Positions 33,731 through 46,100 of a stretch of DNA of 64,000 nt are shown here, piece after piece. Numbering within the stretch: the first letter of the stretch is position 1; every line of letters begins with the position of its first letter. This DNA comes from Dermatemys mawii (Eukaryota; Chordata; Testudines; Dermatemydidae), in assembly GCA_007922305.1 (NCBI GenBank), contig ML677358.1, forward strand, positions 14,839,564-14,903,563. Direction: 5' to 3'. The notes beneath the pieces are model-generated. The model was not told where the DNA came from. It was given only the letters and a program-made list of their open reading frames with translations, and ran no database searches. Made by a program: the position numbers and the translations under genes.

Positions 33731-35321
33731 TAGTTCTCCTGAGCATCTCCTCCTAGTTCCTGAGCCAGCTTCAGTGCTCCCTTGGGCTGGGGTAACTCTA
33801 GGGCAATTGCTCCTGGCATGTCAGTGTAAGCGAAAGAAGAATGGAGCCCACCAGAGCTACCCCTGCCTGCTGAATCTCTTTCTATGCCAACCCCCTTGGA
33901 GTGCTCTGGGCTCTGTAAGAAATGGGGCAGCGAGGAAAGGTACAGGATGGGGGAGCCAGGGAGCCGTAATTAGTCAGTACTAAATGAGCAATGACTTCTC
34001 TATTGTTCTCGAGAGCCCCGCTAAGTTCCCTTCACTCAGGCCTCTGGGCTTGTGGGGGTTCTAGAAAGACTGTCACAGGTTTGAGACATCTTCAGGGGAC
34101 CTTGTCTACCCCTCTTCATAGACTGAGCTCTGCAGAGCAGAACAGACTGGTTTCCCTCCATCTCCCCCTAGCCCCCGGTGTGCCAACACAGGCTCCATGC
34201 AGACACTCGGCTCTCAGCGAGGACTGACCCTGTAGCAGTTCACGTTCTAGACACAGCTTCCCCTCCCCCGCCCCCGCCCCCTTTGCTCTCAAAGATGGTC
34301 AAGGAGAACTGCTTGTTAGTTGCGGTGTCAATTTTTGGAGCATTTTTGTGCAATGTCTAAAAGTCCCTCCTGGGGCCTGAGATTTATAAAGGAAAGAGGC
34401 ACAGAAGAGAACAAGAAAATGGAAAGGTGAGAGGGAAATGAAGGGGCAGGGAAGGATGGGGAAGATCTTGAATTTTCCCCTCCATGGAAACACACATCTC
34501 CCAGACACAGAAAAGCCTGATGTCACTGAAAATGGTGACCCAGGTTTCTTAGTGGGCTGAATGGAATCTTGGGACTCTCCAAGCCCTGCCTGCTTGCACA
34601 GGAATGACGACAAAATTTCAGCATGGGCCAAACTCTCACCAAGAGAGTTTCGCTCGGAGATGAATCACGGCCAGGCCAACAGAGGTAGGTCTGCCCACCC
34701 CAGCTATTGGGTTGCGTGAGAACAAACTGGGAACAAACTCTCTCCACTTGACAAACAGGACGAGGGAGCTGGAGGCATGGCGGCTCACTGGCGGAGAATT
34801 CTCAGAGTTCGGTGATGTAGGGGACTGAACTGACAAGACGCCCGGTGTTTTGTGTTACCGGTGACTCCGGTGTGAAGTGAGCATGGGGTTTTCGGAGTGC
34901 ACGGCTGCTTGCTCGCAGCCATCGTGTGTTCTTCCAGGATCACTGTCATTTCCACAGTGATTGTGGGGAGGATTAAAGGTTCACGTGGGGAGTAAACAGC
35001 AGGAGCAGGTGAGCTCACAAGGAACGACGATTCTTTTCCAGGAGGTGTCCTGTAGCTATGAGAGAGCATGGGGGTGAGTCTAGAGTGTAGCAGACAATGC
35101 TTTGCAAATGACTGGGAGGCATCAGGGGCTCTTTTTACAGAGCGAATCCGATATGACGTCAAGGGGCCAACGTCTTATTTAAAAAAAGGCTCCTTGACCC
35201 CACGCTGGCAAGTGGAAAGGGGCTTTAAAGGGGGAATAAGTTACATTTGTGCCCCCTTTCCGGCCCCTTTACCCTGCTAGAGCGGCCTAAAGGAGCCCTA
35301 GTGTAAGAGGAGATCTGGCCC

Positions 35322-35990
35322 TGTGATGGGGTATAAACCTCCAGCTTGGTTAACCCAGCCTGAGCCCTGTTAGGCCAGGGAGGAGACCAAGAGAGATGTA
35401 GACCTAGGACTGTCCTCTCTTGGGCTAAGGGCAGAGAGGAGGCTAGAGCCAGAACTAGAAGATGCTGGCCCAGGAGGAAGCCTGGGGCAATAGGACTGTT
35501 GTCCTGAGCCTGGAGAAAGCAGGAAGCAGTGACAGCAAAGTCTCAGGGGGATTTGGACTGAAGCCTGGAGGACTGTAAAGAGGAGCTGCAGAAAGGCACA
35601 GGCACCTGCGGCAGACCCTGGGGCGGGGAGATTCCAGGCAGGGAAGCCCTGGGAGGCAGTGCTCTGAAACGAGAGCAAAAGAGAACTTGGCAGGCTGCGG
35701 GCTGCACTCTGGCAAGAAGCCAACAGGAAGGAGGGCATGGGACCTGGGGCCAGGGAAGGCCACCAGGCCATGAACAGTCAAAAGGTGAAGGCTTCAGGAG
35801 ATGGTGATTCTCACTGCTGCAGCCCCATGGAAGGTTCACCAGGGAGCTGGGAGTCTGAAAGGACCAGCACGGCCAGAGACAAGGGATCTTACCAGGGTCA
35901 GCCCTAGGAGCTGAGTGGGACTAGACAAGCAGAAACAAACTTCCCAGTCACCCTCCCTGGGCCCATGTAACCTAGTCATTGGGCACCAGG
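35322..35990. mobile_element. Possible LTR-derived block (TGTGATGGGGT start)
   Basis: It opens with TGTGATGGGGTATAAACC. The block beginning at 39777 opens with the same TGTGATGGGGT, and the block at 44067 with TGTGATGAAGTGGG. The body is purine-rich without open protein homology. The right boundary is a guess. Confidence 0.25.
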
Positions 35991-37166
35991 AGCTCTAGGT
36001 GAGTCTCTGTACATGTGCACCCCATCTCCTCCCCAGAGGGGCTACTGGACCACATGATCCATCCACAGGCAGGGCTGGGATGGCTGAGCCAGGGGCATGT
36101 TTGCTACAATGCAGCTGTCCACCTCCCCCTCTGCTGCTCCCCAAACTCCTGCTGAAGGTCCTCACTGGGCCAGCTCCGGTTTCCAGAAAGCCCAGGCAGT
36201 GAGCGCACCAGGGAGAGACCAGCTCTGTCTACCTCTCGCTCACGGCGTTACCTTTCCCCATCCTCACGCGGCCCAGTGTGCCACCTCGGGCACCACTTCG
36301 TGTGGCTGCTACGGGCCATTGGAGCCAGGTTTGCTGCTTCGTCTGAAGCCGGTGTTGCTTCTAGGCCAGCAGAGGGCACCATCTTCTTCCAGTGCCAGCC
36401 CTGAGCCTGGGTCACACACAGCAGCACGTTCCAGCTCCAAGACTCTCAAACTTTCCCTGTGGGGTTGTTCTTGGAGAATACCAGAGAGAGACGCCTGGGG
36501 GTCATCTCACGCGCTGCCTGCCTGTGTACCCCACAGAGCCGCCCGGGGCTGACGCTGGACTCAGCTAGGTGCTGTTTTAAACAGCTCCCTCTGAGACGAG
36601 CATCCTTCACTTTGGTTCTGGTGAGAGACGGACCCAAGCTGCAAACTTCGCCCTGGAGCCTGATCCAAACTTCCCCAAGAGCAGAGGCTGTTCAGATGCA
36701 GGGCTCTGGGTCAGAGTCACCTGGGCAAACCAGTGTGTGAAACAGGCCTCTCCTTCCCCACCCTGAAGGCACCGGAGAGCCCCTCGGCTTCGCTGGCTTG
36801 TTCCCCTTGTAACCACAGCTACTGACTGAGATGTGAAGCCGGGGCAGCCAGGACACCTCACGCCGCATGTGACTAGGTTCTGGGGTGTCACGTGAGCTCC
36901 CCCATGTTCGGAGTCAGACAGGGGGACACACAGGAGGGGTAAAAGCACGTTGAAAAGGTCCCGAGAAATACTGCACTGTCCTCTGAGAGGGAGGCCATCC
37001 CAAGGTTGGAAGTCTGAGGAGCTCCCCTTCTACCAGATAGAATCCCCATGACAGCAGGGCTGGACCTGTGCAATAAAGGAAGGGCTAAAACGAGGGGTGG
37101 ACGAGTCTCTGGTGCCCCTCTCTTGCTTCCTCATCCCAGCAGCTTCTGTCGCTGCTTCCCAGAGCG

Positions 37167-40100
37167 CTACGTGGCAAGGAGCGGCACCTCGCTGGAGGGG
37201 ATGGGGAAGGTGGGAGAGGAGTCACCGTTCAGCACCCTGTACAGCAGCTCTTCCTTTTCCCGGTGAGCCTGCTCCCGCAGCTGGGACTCCTTGTCCAGGG
37301 CCTCCCGAACCACCAGGAGCTCGTCAGACAGTTGCCTGCAGAGAAACAGCAGGCACTGAAGCTGAGCTGGTAAGAACCTCGGAGCGAGATGGAGATGGGG
37401 ATCGGGGCCCCGCCAGCCATTCTGATCCCTGCCAAAGGAAGCTAGGGCAGGGGGCATGGAATGGTCTTGAAAAGGGGTGGCGTGGATTATAGGCATTCCC
37501 AGAGCCAGTTAGGTACAATGCCAGGTCATGGTCTCTCGCTCTCTCTCACACACACACCCAGAGCCAGATGGGTGCTATGCAAAACTAAGTTCGTATCTGT
37601 TCACTTGAACCAGACCAGTGCTGTGCAAAGTCACCCAGCCACAGGGGGCCTGGCTAGTGCACCCCTCAGCCCTATCATGCAGCGCCCCTACTATCATAGC
37701 TCTGCTCAGCTCTCCCCACCCTAGCTTCTGTGCTAGCTTTGATGCCATCATACCATTCAGAAAACGGCCTCTCCTGAGTGTGGTTCATACCTAGCCCAGA
37801 GCTCAGCCCGTGAGCACTGACGATGGCCACCAGTAGGTTGTACTGCACTAGGCTGCAGACGTTACCTTGTCATTGTCAAGTGGTTCTGTGTCCGAACGTG
37901 CAGATCCTCATTCTCTTGCTGAAGGGTTTTCACTTTCTCCTCCAGAAGCAGGTTCCTCTCCACCTGTGACACCCCAGAAGGATTTGGGAAGGGAGGAGTC
38001 AAAGGAAAGGTCAAGGGTCAGAAGTGACCTGGATTTGGCAAAAGATGATCCCCTACACTGTTTAATGAGGTCCTGCCTAAGCGCCAATGTCAAAACATTG
38101 ATGGTTACTGACAAAAGTTGCCTCTATGTGAGTTTAGTGAGGCATAGCAGCAACCTGCTGTGTATGCCAGCAAGCGCCTAGCACTGGTCCAGTTAGTGCA
38201 GGCCTCCATCTGCTGGCTACACTCATGGTGTTTGCTCCCAACACGTTAGCTCAGCTGAGAGGCCAGCCAGGACATAAAGCTGCCCATAGGCAGCAGGTGA
38301 GCCGGAGGAAATGTGCCTGGAGAAGGCTGTTTGCATGCAGGTAGGTGGAGCACTCTCCCGCAGGCGGTGCTTCTCCATCTCTGCTATTGCTGCCCCTGGA
38401 AAGGAGTCCCTGGACTTTTGGGAAGAACAGCATCAAACCCACCACTGTTTCCAAGTTCAGCAGCTTCTTGTCCAGGTCATGGATGCGTTCATTCTTCATC
38501 TCTATGACAAAATGCAGACTCTCCAGTTCTTGCTCCCAGAACTGGCTGGGGCTCCCATAATCCTGGAAAGGGAGAAAGGAAACGCATGAGTCCCGCACTG
38601 ACTGCAGAGGCTGGAGGGGCTAATGCCTGGGTCTGGTTTGGTTCTTTATTCCTGAACGGAGATGAGCCAGAAATGATGACCGTTAGGAGGCAGTGTTCTC
38701 AGTCCTGGACTGATAGGATTTTTACCCCATAAAATGTGCTTATTAGTGTTCATTCAGACTCTACATGCACATCTTTACAGGCATTTGCATTAGCCACCTG
38801 AGTGCAAAGAGCTCGAACTTCCTGCATAAAGCATATAATATGTACCCTTAATTTTCTTACAATCTACTTCCTATCCCTTTGCTTACTTCAGCCACACTAC
38901 ACGTTTACCAGGCACTACAGACACCGCCCTCTCCAGATCCAGTGATGGGGAGTCTTTCAGGAAGGCCTCAGTTTGGCTTTTATTTTGGTAACAAAGCTTT
39001 TATAGCATACAGATGCGTCTGTGGCTCTGTAAGTTTGAGCTGTCCATTGCCACTACTGCGAATCCAACAGGCTTGCTCAGAGACTCTGGCAAATAACGGG
39101 TTAAAGAAATACCCTCCCAAGAGACCACAGTCCACTTGTTTTCCCGCACCTGAATATGTTTCTTATAGTCTCTGCTCAAGATCGATTCCTCCACCCGTTT
39201 CATTTTCTCCTGGAAGGATTTCAGCTGGGAATTCAACCTGTCAATCGTCTCCTAGGGCAGAAGAGAAAGGAAGAGGGATGTGATTATGAGTCCTGTTTTG
39301 GGTCCTCCCCTCCTGCAGGGGCACTGTTCATATAAGGGAAGAAAATGACCTATTGCATTGTACCGAGGTGGCAGAAGTCAAACTGCAAGACATTTCACAA
39401 AGAATAATGACGCCCCATGCAGCAATTCCCTAATACAGTATTTAACGGCAGCAGGGTGCAATTCCCACTGTAATGCCTTCTGCCATCCCGGCTTCCCTGG
39501 TTACAGCGGGTCAGCTGGTAACCACAGGGGAGAGCTCTTCATAATCAGCACTTCCTGGGTTGCTTGTATAAGAACAGACTCCCTGGCTCTGCCAATTCTG
39601 CTATGACCCTCTGTATGGCAGTTAGGCAGCTTGTTCGCACCAGTTTCACTTCCGGATTGTTCAGGGTACTTGCCTGCCCATAGAGATGTGTCCCAACCGA
39701 AACCGGAGCTCTGAGCACCATTAACAACATGGAGACATTCCAAACACAACCCCTCTGTCCCCTATGTCAAGAGCGGTGTGATGGGGTGCCTGCCCCACGC
39801 TGCCATGCAAGGGGTTAATAGAGCTCTAGGGAGGCTGCACAGGAAGCAGCCAATAGGAGAGGGACTGTGAGCAGCAGCCAATCAGGCTGCAGGACCAAGC
39901 AGGGGCAGTGACTCCCTGGATCTCAAGGAGGGAGGACTGGGGGCCTGGCAGGTCGAGGGCAGCTAGCACCCTGGACAGGGCAGGACAGGCACAGGGGAGC
40001 CATGGGGAGCGCCTGGCTGGCTGGCTGTGAGAGGCCCCTGTGGGCTCATTCCCACAAACAGCCAGCCTGGGTTACCCCAAGGGTGTTGGACTCCAGGCAG

Positions 40101-43100
40101 CTCGAACAACCTTTGTGTGCTCAATTTGGCTCTTGTGAAAGTGAGGGGCAGACGGTGCCGTTTTGTCCCAGGGATGGTCCAGGCAGGTCCCTTGCCAGCT
40201 TCTCCCAGCGCCCTCAGACCTGTGCACTGAATCTAGAGAGCTCTGCTCCACCGGGAATTTCTCAGCAAGCCAACGCAAGGGGGCCAGCACCTGTAAGGAA
40301 GACTGGGACCTTTGGTAGGATTCCCTTAAGAGCAGCATCTCCTGGTCCTGGGCCCTCTGGAGTTCTGCAGGGGAAACATAAAATCAATGTCAGAAGCAGA
40401 AGACAGGGAAGCAAGCCCTGCCCAAGCCCCTCACCTGCACAGAATGGCAGTAGATGGCACCACCCCGAAGGGACCACAGTTACTCTGGGCTCAGAGTCAG
40501 CAGAGGCTTTGGACTGTAAGCAAAGGAAATGCAGTTTCTTGGAGCAGCCTTAGAGTTGTGAGCTCCCCGGAGGACTTGCTCAGCTAAAGTCGCAGGGCTA
40601 CTAGCTGAGGGATTGCTACGCTAAGGAGAGAGGCAATATGCCAGCCACAGCAAAAGGAGAAAGAGAGAAAATGACCCCATCACTATTCACAGCCTTACTG
40701 TTCAGTCTGGGTGACCAGATCTTGCATTGTTGGCTGCAGTGTAAACGCTCCCAGCTCCCTGGAAGCATCCTGCTCCGATGGAAGGAGTCTCCTTTTTGAA
40801 GAATTTTAGGTTTGTTTCAGGGGCACTGCCAGTGCCGGAGTAATACCCCAGTGGGGTCAATTTTCCAAACGTTGGGTTGGGTTTCTACAAACCCTCCATG
40901 CTAGTTAAGGAAATACAGAGTAATATCTCCTGCCAGCATTTCTCCATGCCCTTCCCAGGGTACCCTCCCTCATGGCTTGAAGAGGTGCAGACAACATGAC
41001 AGTGAGGGAGCACCATCACAGCTCTGAGAGCGTGACAGGTGACAGTATGGTAATCTGGAGGGCTTGGTAGGTGATTGCTAATGGAGCCAGTCAGAGAGTG
41101 GGCAGATCTCTTGGACACACAATATCTAACGACAATACTGAATATTCATTACAGGAGCGATCGGCCTCCACTCAAGAGAGCCAAGGAGGCTGGAGAAGAG
41201 AAGACATGCAAGAACAGCCCCGTGAGAAGTTTAAACCGCGGCAGTGGTGGTGAGAGGGAAGCCAGCATCCAGCAAAGGAGAGACTCGGGCCTTACCTCGG
41301 AGGTTCTCGTCCTGCTCTCTCCTCAGTGTGTCCAACTGCTCTGAGAGCTCTAAATCTTTTTCCTTTTCCACCTAGAAACAAAGTGAACAACAAACCCTAA
41401 GTATCCGGGGATCTCAGAGAAATTGAGGTGTGCCTGCCTGTGCCGTCTCTTTTTTATCTCCTGGACACTGGAGCCAATTTCCTGTTCCTATTTTTATGAA
41501 TGAATTTAACTTTGGTACTTATGACTGTGAGGGGCTAATATTACTGGCAACAATATATATGGAAGAGAGGGGAAGAACCTCACACACAGCACTGCTAGGA
41601 TAGCTGACCAGCAGCACCCTGGACTTTTCCAGGATTTCCTGGACAACTGCCCTTTTGTCGAGTTCTGTGATATCAGTAACGGGGACAAGGAGGAGTGAAC
41701 TGCTGAGCTCAGCTTTGCTCACGGCTCAGGTTATGATCTTGGCATGTAAATTTCACAACAGAGTGATGGGGGAAAAACCAAGTCAGAGAAACGGGGGGAG
41801 GTTGAAGAGCAAGCTCACCTTGCAGCTACTCTTGTATCATGGGAGTAGGTACAGCTTCCTGCTCTGGGCATTGTGAGCTGGGGAATGGGTCTGTCCGCCC
41901 CTCCAAAAGTGGAGCTGAAAGGGCCAAACCTGAATAGCTTTGCGACCCCGGTGCAGCAGGTCAAATGTGGTTTTACAACCATCTCTGAGATTTCATGGAT
42001 TTTATTCAAATTCACCATTTCCGTGACCTCCATGACAATTGTAACCTTACTCATGACCTTAGATGTCTAGAGGTGAAATCTGAGGACACTGACCTACCAG
42101 ACCAAGCCTGCTAACCCTGGGGAAGGCAGACAGGCATCTATAACTGGGGGAGCAGGCCAGCTGGCTCTGAATACGAGACCAGGGCCAGAAGGGGAATGTG
42201 AAAGCCTGCTAGCTTCGCGGGGAGGGATAGCTCAGTGGTTTGAGCACTGGCCTGCTAAACACAGTCTTGTGAGCTCAATCCTTAAGGGGGCCATTTAGGG
42301 ATAGGGGGCCAAAGATCTGTTGGATGATTCAATTGGGGAGTAGTCCTACTTTGAGTAGCATTGGACGAGATGATCTCCTGAAGTCCCTTCCAACCCTGAT
42401 ATTCTATTATTCTAGCTGACCACCCAAAGGATCTCACGCTGTCTGGTGTCTTTGGAGACTATCGGGTCATCAAGGTCCTGCTGTATATTACTCCTTAGCT
42501 CTGAACCTGTGATAGTGACAGAGTGTGAAGATCAGGAAGCAGAAGCACAAACACCCAGGACTGGGGTGACTGTGCTGGGACATTAGACAGACACCCCTGG
42601 GGTGGGGAAGCCACTTTGATCCAACCTGGATTTTAATGTCTTGGGTCAATCTCTTGGTCTCTGCCTCATGGGCTTCCTTCAGCCTCTCCATTTCCTCCTG
42701 ATGTTCTTGTAGAAGCCTCGCAATCTCCCTCTTCTGCTCCTCCAGCAGCAGTGGCTTCTTCGTCTCCACATCCTCATGCAAGGGAGCTGCGATGACTGCA
42801 AATCAAACAGAAATGGCTAGTCCGTAGCGGGCTGGTTTTGCTGACAGGATTCTGGGGCTGTTCTCCACTCAGTCACCAGTATGAATCGAGGCCTGGTCAG
42901 CTCATTGTCACTTGGGGCAGTTTGGTGGCCCGCATAAAATACGATCTCAGTCTAGTTCCTATTGGACAATTACCCACACTACACCTGGCACTCATTAGCA
43001 CCAATGGGCATCGTGTTGGCAGTCTCCGCAATGGAGACAAGTATCAAATAGAGACAGGAAACTCACTTGACCTCTCAGTCCAGGGGATCACCCTTCCAGC

Positions 43101-46100
43101 TCAGGGCTGAGGGGTGTGGTCAGCTATTTCTCCCTGCACCACAAACGTGGCGCGTTTAGGTCTTTCCCATCTATCATTCTCAGTTTCTGTGAGTGCATTC
43201 ATTGCTCAATGACTAGTTTGAGCGAACCATTTCCAGCCATGGGCGCCTTGCAAAGCATCTGCTACAGCTGACTGCTAGTCACAGTCTGTTGAGTGTGAGT
43301 CGTCATATGGTATAGTATCCGCTTCCTGATTGGGTGACTGAAGCTATTTAAACGGGACTTTAGTGCATGACAAACTGCCTGCTGAATAACTCAGCTGGTA
43401 GAGAGCACTGATCTCTGAGCTGTCTGTAGCTCTCTGCCTGAGCCAGCCCTTCACATAAGGGCTAGGGTGTTTCAGCTCTGAACAGGGCAACAATACCCAT
43501 ACCTATATGGTAATTCATCCCACTAGCATACAGACACCATCCTCTCCTGCTCCAGGCAATACCCTCCTCATTACTGCACGGACTACTTCCTTAGGGGTGG
43601 GACTGTTTGTTTGGTGGGACGTTTTGGCCAGCTAGTGCAGTTTTTCAGTTGCCTATTTGTGGTGTTTGCATATGACTAGACGTCAGTCATCAATTTCTCT
43701 GTCCATGAATAAACACTATGGCAGCTTCCCAGAAATCTGCCTACCCACTTCTCTTGGGCAGGCTGCTTAGTTTTTTCACTTGCTTCCCTTATGAATGCAT
43801 GACATTTTCAGAACTTGCTCAGATTTTCACGAGCACTGTGGTCACCCAGGCATCCAAGAGGGACTCATAGGGTCAGTCCATGAATAGCAGCATGTGGAAT
43901 TTGCCATTCATCTTGGAAAAAGTTTGTGAATCTCTTTGAGTCTCATTCCTGGGCAGCACAGGGGAAACTTACACTGATGCCCCTGCCAATACCTAGCCTG
44001 CGCCGTGGGCAGAGGGGCTTCCCAGAAACACATGCCAAATACTCTGCCAATATCCAAGGAACCATCTGTGATGAAGTGGGAATCTCCTCTAACATTTTAT
44101 GATTCCCATGTGTGCCTCAGTTTCTCTGTGTACTCTGCATTGCTCCCCAGGGGGTGCAAAAGGGTTAAATCTGCTCATGGGGCAGAGAAAGAGACATCAG
44201 CTGTTGTGTCACGTATCTGTTTGGGGTGAAATAAATGGGGCAGTCAAGTACTGGCTGAAACCAACCCATATCAATGGAGGGTCCACAAAGACAATGGAAG
44301 CCCCAAAGAGTGAGCAACTGACATTTATCCATAGGAATATCCTGCAGACGGAGCGTGTGAACTCAGCACGGGTCTGCAGGAGGTAGACGATGGACCGAAA
44401 GGTTTCAGGTGGCTGGGATAAGAGCTGGCTTTTGGGAGTGACAAAGGGACATGGAGAGCCAGAGCCAGAAAAGAACACTAGATGGAAAGCCGGTGTGGCC
44501 AGAAGAGAAGGTGTTTTAACCTTTATTCCTCTATGCTAATCTCAGGCCTTCCCAGTGCTGGGTCCCATCTGCCTCTGTTCTGAAAAGGCTGTCTGGGGAG
44601 GTGCATTGGTCCCTGAAGCGTGTCCAAGACTCTAACCCGCGGTCTATCTCAGTGGGACTCGCTGGGCAGAGCTCACGGTGTGACTCAGGAGAGCTGAAGC
44701 CCAGAGGCTCAGTTTTGGAGGCACTGAGGCTGGATGGCCTGCCGTAAGGAAGAGGGGGACCCCTTGGGGGTCCACCACACAGAAGGGGATCCTCCAAGAG
44801 GCTGTTTAAAAGCCGTCGTGTCGCACCAATCCTGTGGCTCTGTGACACCATCTCAAGTGGGACTGAAGTCAAGACCCCCAGGGAAACTGGAGTGAGAGAA
44901 TCCACTCTGAGTTAACTTAAGTCAGTAAAGCCCTTTTACCCCAGTGATCCTCAGAGACATCGTGTCATCTCCCCAGCCCCCGCCCCCATCCGAAGGAGTC
45001 TTCTGATCAGACGCAGAGGAGATGGCCTTGGGATGGACCAGAATAGAAGACTCACTAGTCACAGTGCCACTTTGGCTGCATCAGAGCTCACAGTGCTGCC
45101 TGTCTTAGCAGGTACAGCATACATCTGGGGATGGAACACACTGGCCCATCTGTCTGGACCCTGTCTTAACTTATGGGTTTTAAAGGGGTAGCTGCACAAT
45201 GAGCAAAAAGATGTACACCTCACCATGATTCTCTGACTTCAAGGCCGTCAGCTCCTGGGAAACCTGCCCCTTTGGCTGCTGAGCTCTGAGTCGTTTCTGT
45301 GGGGAAAAGAAGAAAATTGGAGTCAGGAAAGGCAGGGAGGAAAATGTAAAACCATGCTGGTTTGTGGCAGAGATGAGACCTGAAGGGAATCATGTCCCGG
45401 ATGAAACACTCTGAAATTAGTCCCCACTAAGACCAGGACATTTTTAAATGGGTCCCCATGATGTGGGGTTATTTAGCAACTCTCCAAATGAAAGAGCTGC
45501 CACATGAAGATCCCAGCAGCTCAGCTAGGTCCCATCGAACCCAGAGTGCTGCTCTCGAGAGCCAGAGTGCTGCTGAAATGCACCCAGCACCTTCTATTTA
45601 CCCAGGGGTAGTTCAACCCGCAGCCCCAGCCAGCGACCCCAAGCTGCTGTCACACTCCATCCTGTTTAGCCAGCTCGGAATCTGTGCCAGTTCTCCTCCT
45701 AGGGAGCTCAGCATCGCCGCTATTTCCACTTCTGGCCTCCGATTTTAGGCTGCTCCATCTCCATTTCGCCCACTCTGCCCTTGTGCTGTCTCTCTCTCTC
45801 TTTTGGGTATGACAGAAAGGGACGCTTTGGCCGGCCTTATTGCTAACATGGTACAGCATGCGAAGGGGAGCGTGTAACTTGGGAGCTCCCATGCCCCCAT
45901 TACAGGGAAGATATCCTCTGGCGTGTAAAGGGCCATTCTGGTGAGACATCCCAGCAGAGGGACGCGAGACTGGATCACAAGTCCGCTCATTTTCTCTCTC
46001 TCCTCGCTCCTGGTTCCCACTTGGCCCTGGATTTCTGTCTCCAGAAGTGCTCCAGAGAGAAGGCATGTACCAGCGAAGGAGGAGACACCCACACCTCCCT

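Larger units (their letters stand above)
28760..37166. other. Intergenic region between the PDGFRL-like gene and CCDC69
   Basis: No coding exon was recognised on either strand. The region holds a CR1 copy, a complete hAT-like element, a CA repeat, a CR1 fragment near 33680 and a candidate LTR-like block from 35323. The rest, including 28860-30180 and 33740-35320, appears unique or too decayed to name. The 3'UTR of CCDC69 must lie just below 37167, but no minus-strand AATAAA (TTTATT on plus) was seen in the nearest kilobase. Confidence 0.5.
42796..45223. other. CCDC69 intron 2, no exon seen
   Basis: This intron contains a possible LTR-derived block from 44067 and a tRNA-like fragment near 43382. 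No coding homology was recognised. Confidence 0.5.

Noticed and set aside
42219..42295. A tRNA gene
   Set aside because: Box A is good but box B is worn, no cloverleaf is complete, and the segment continues into a SINE body and tail.
44531..44905. 125-codon open frame on the minus strand
   Set aside because: It lies in a probable LTR-derived block and shows no domain or homology that I can identify.
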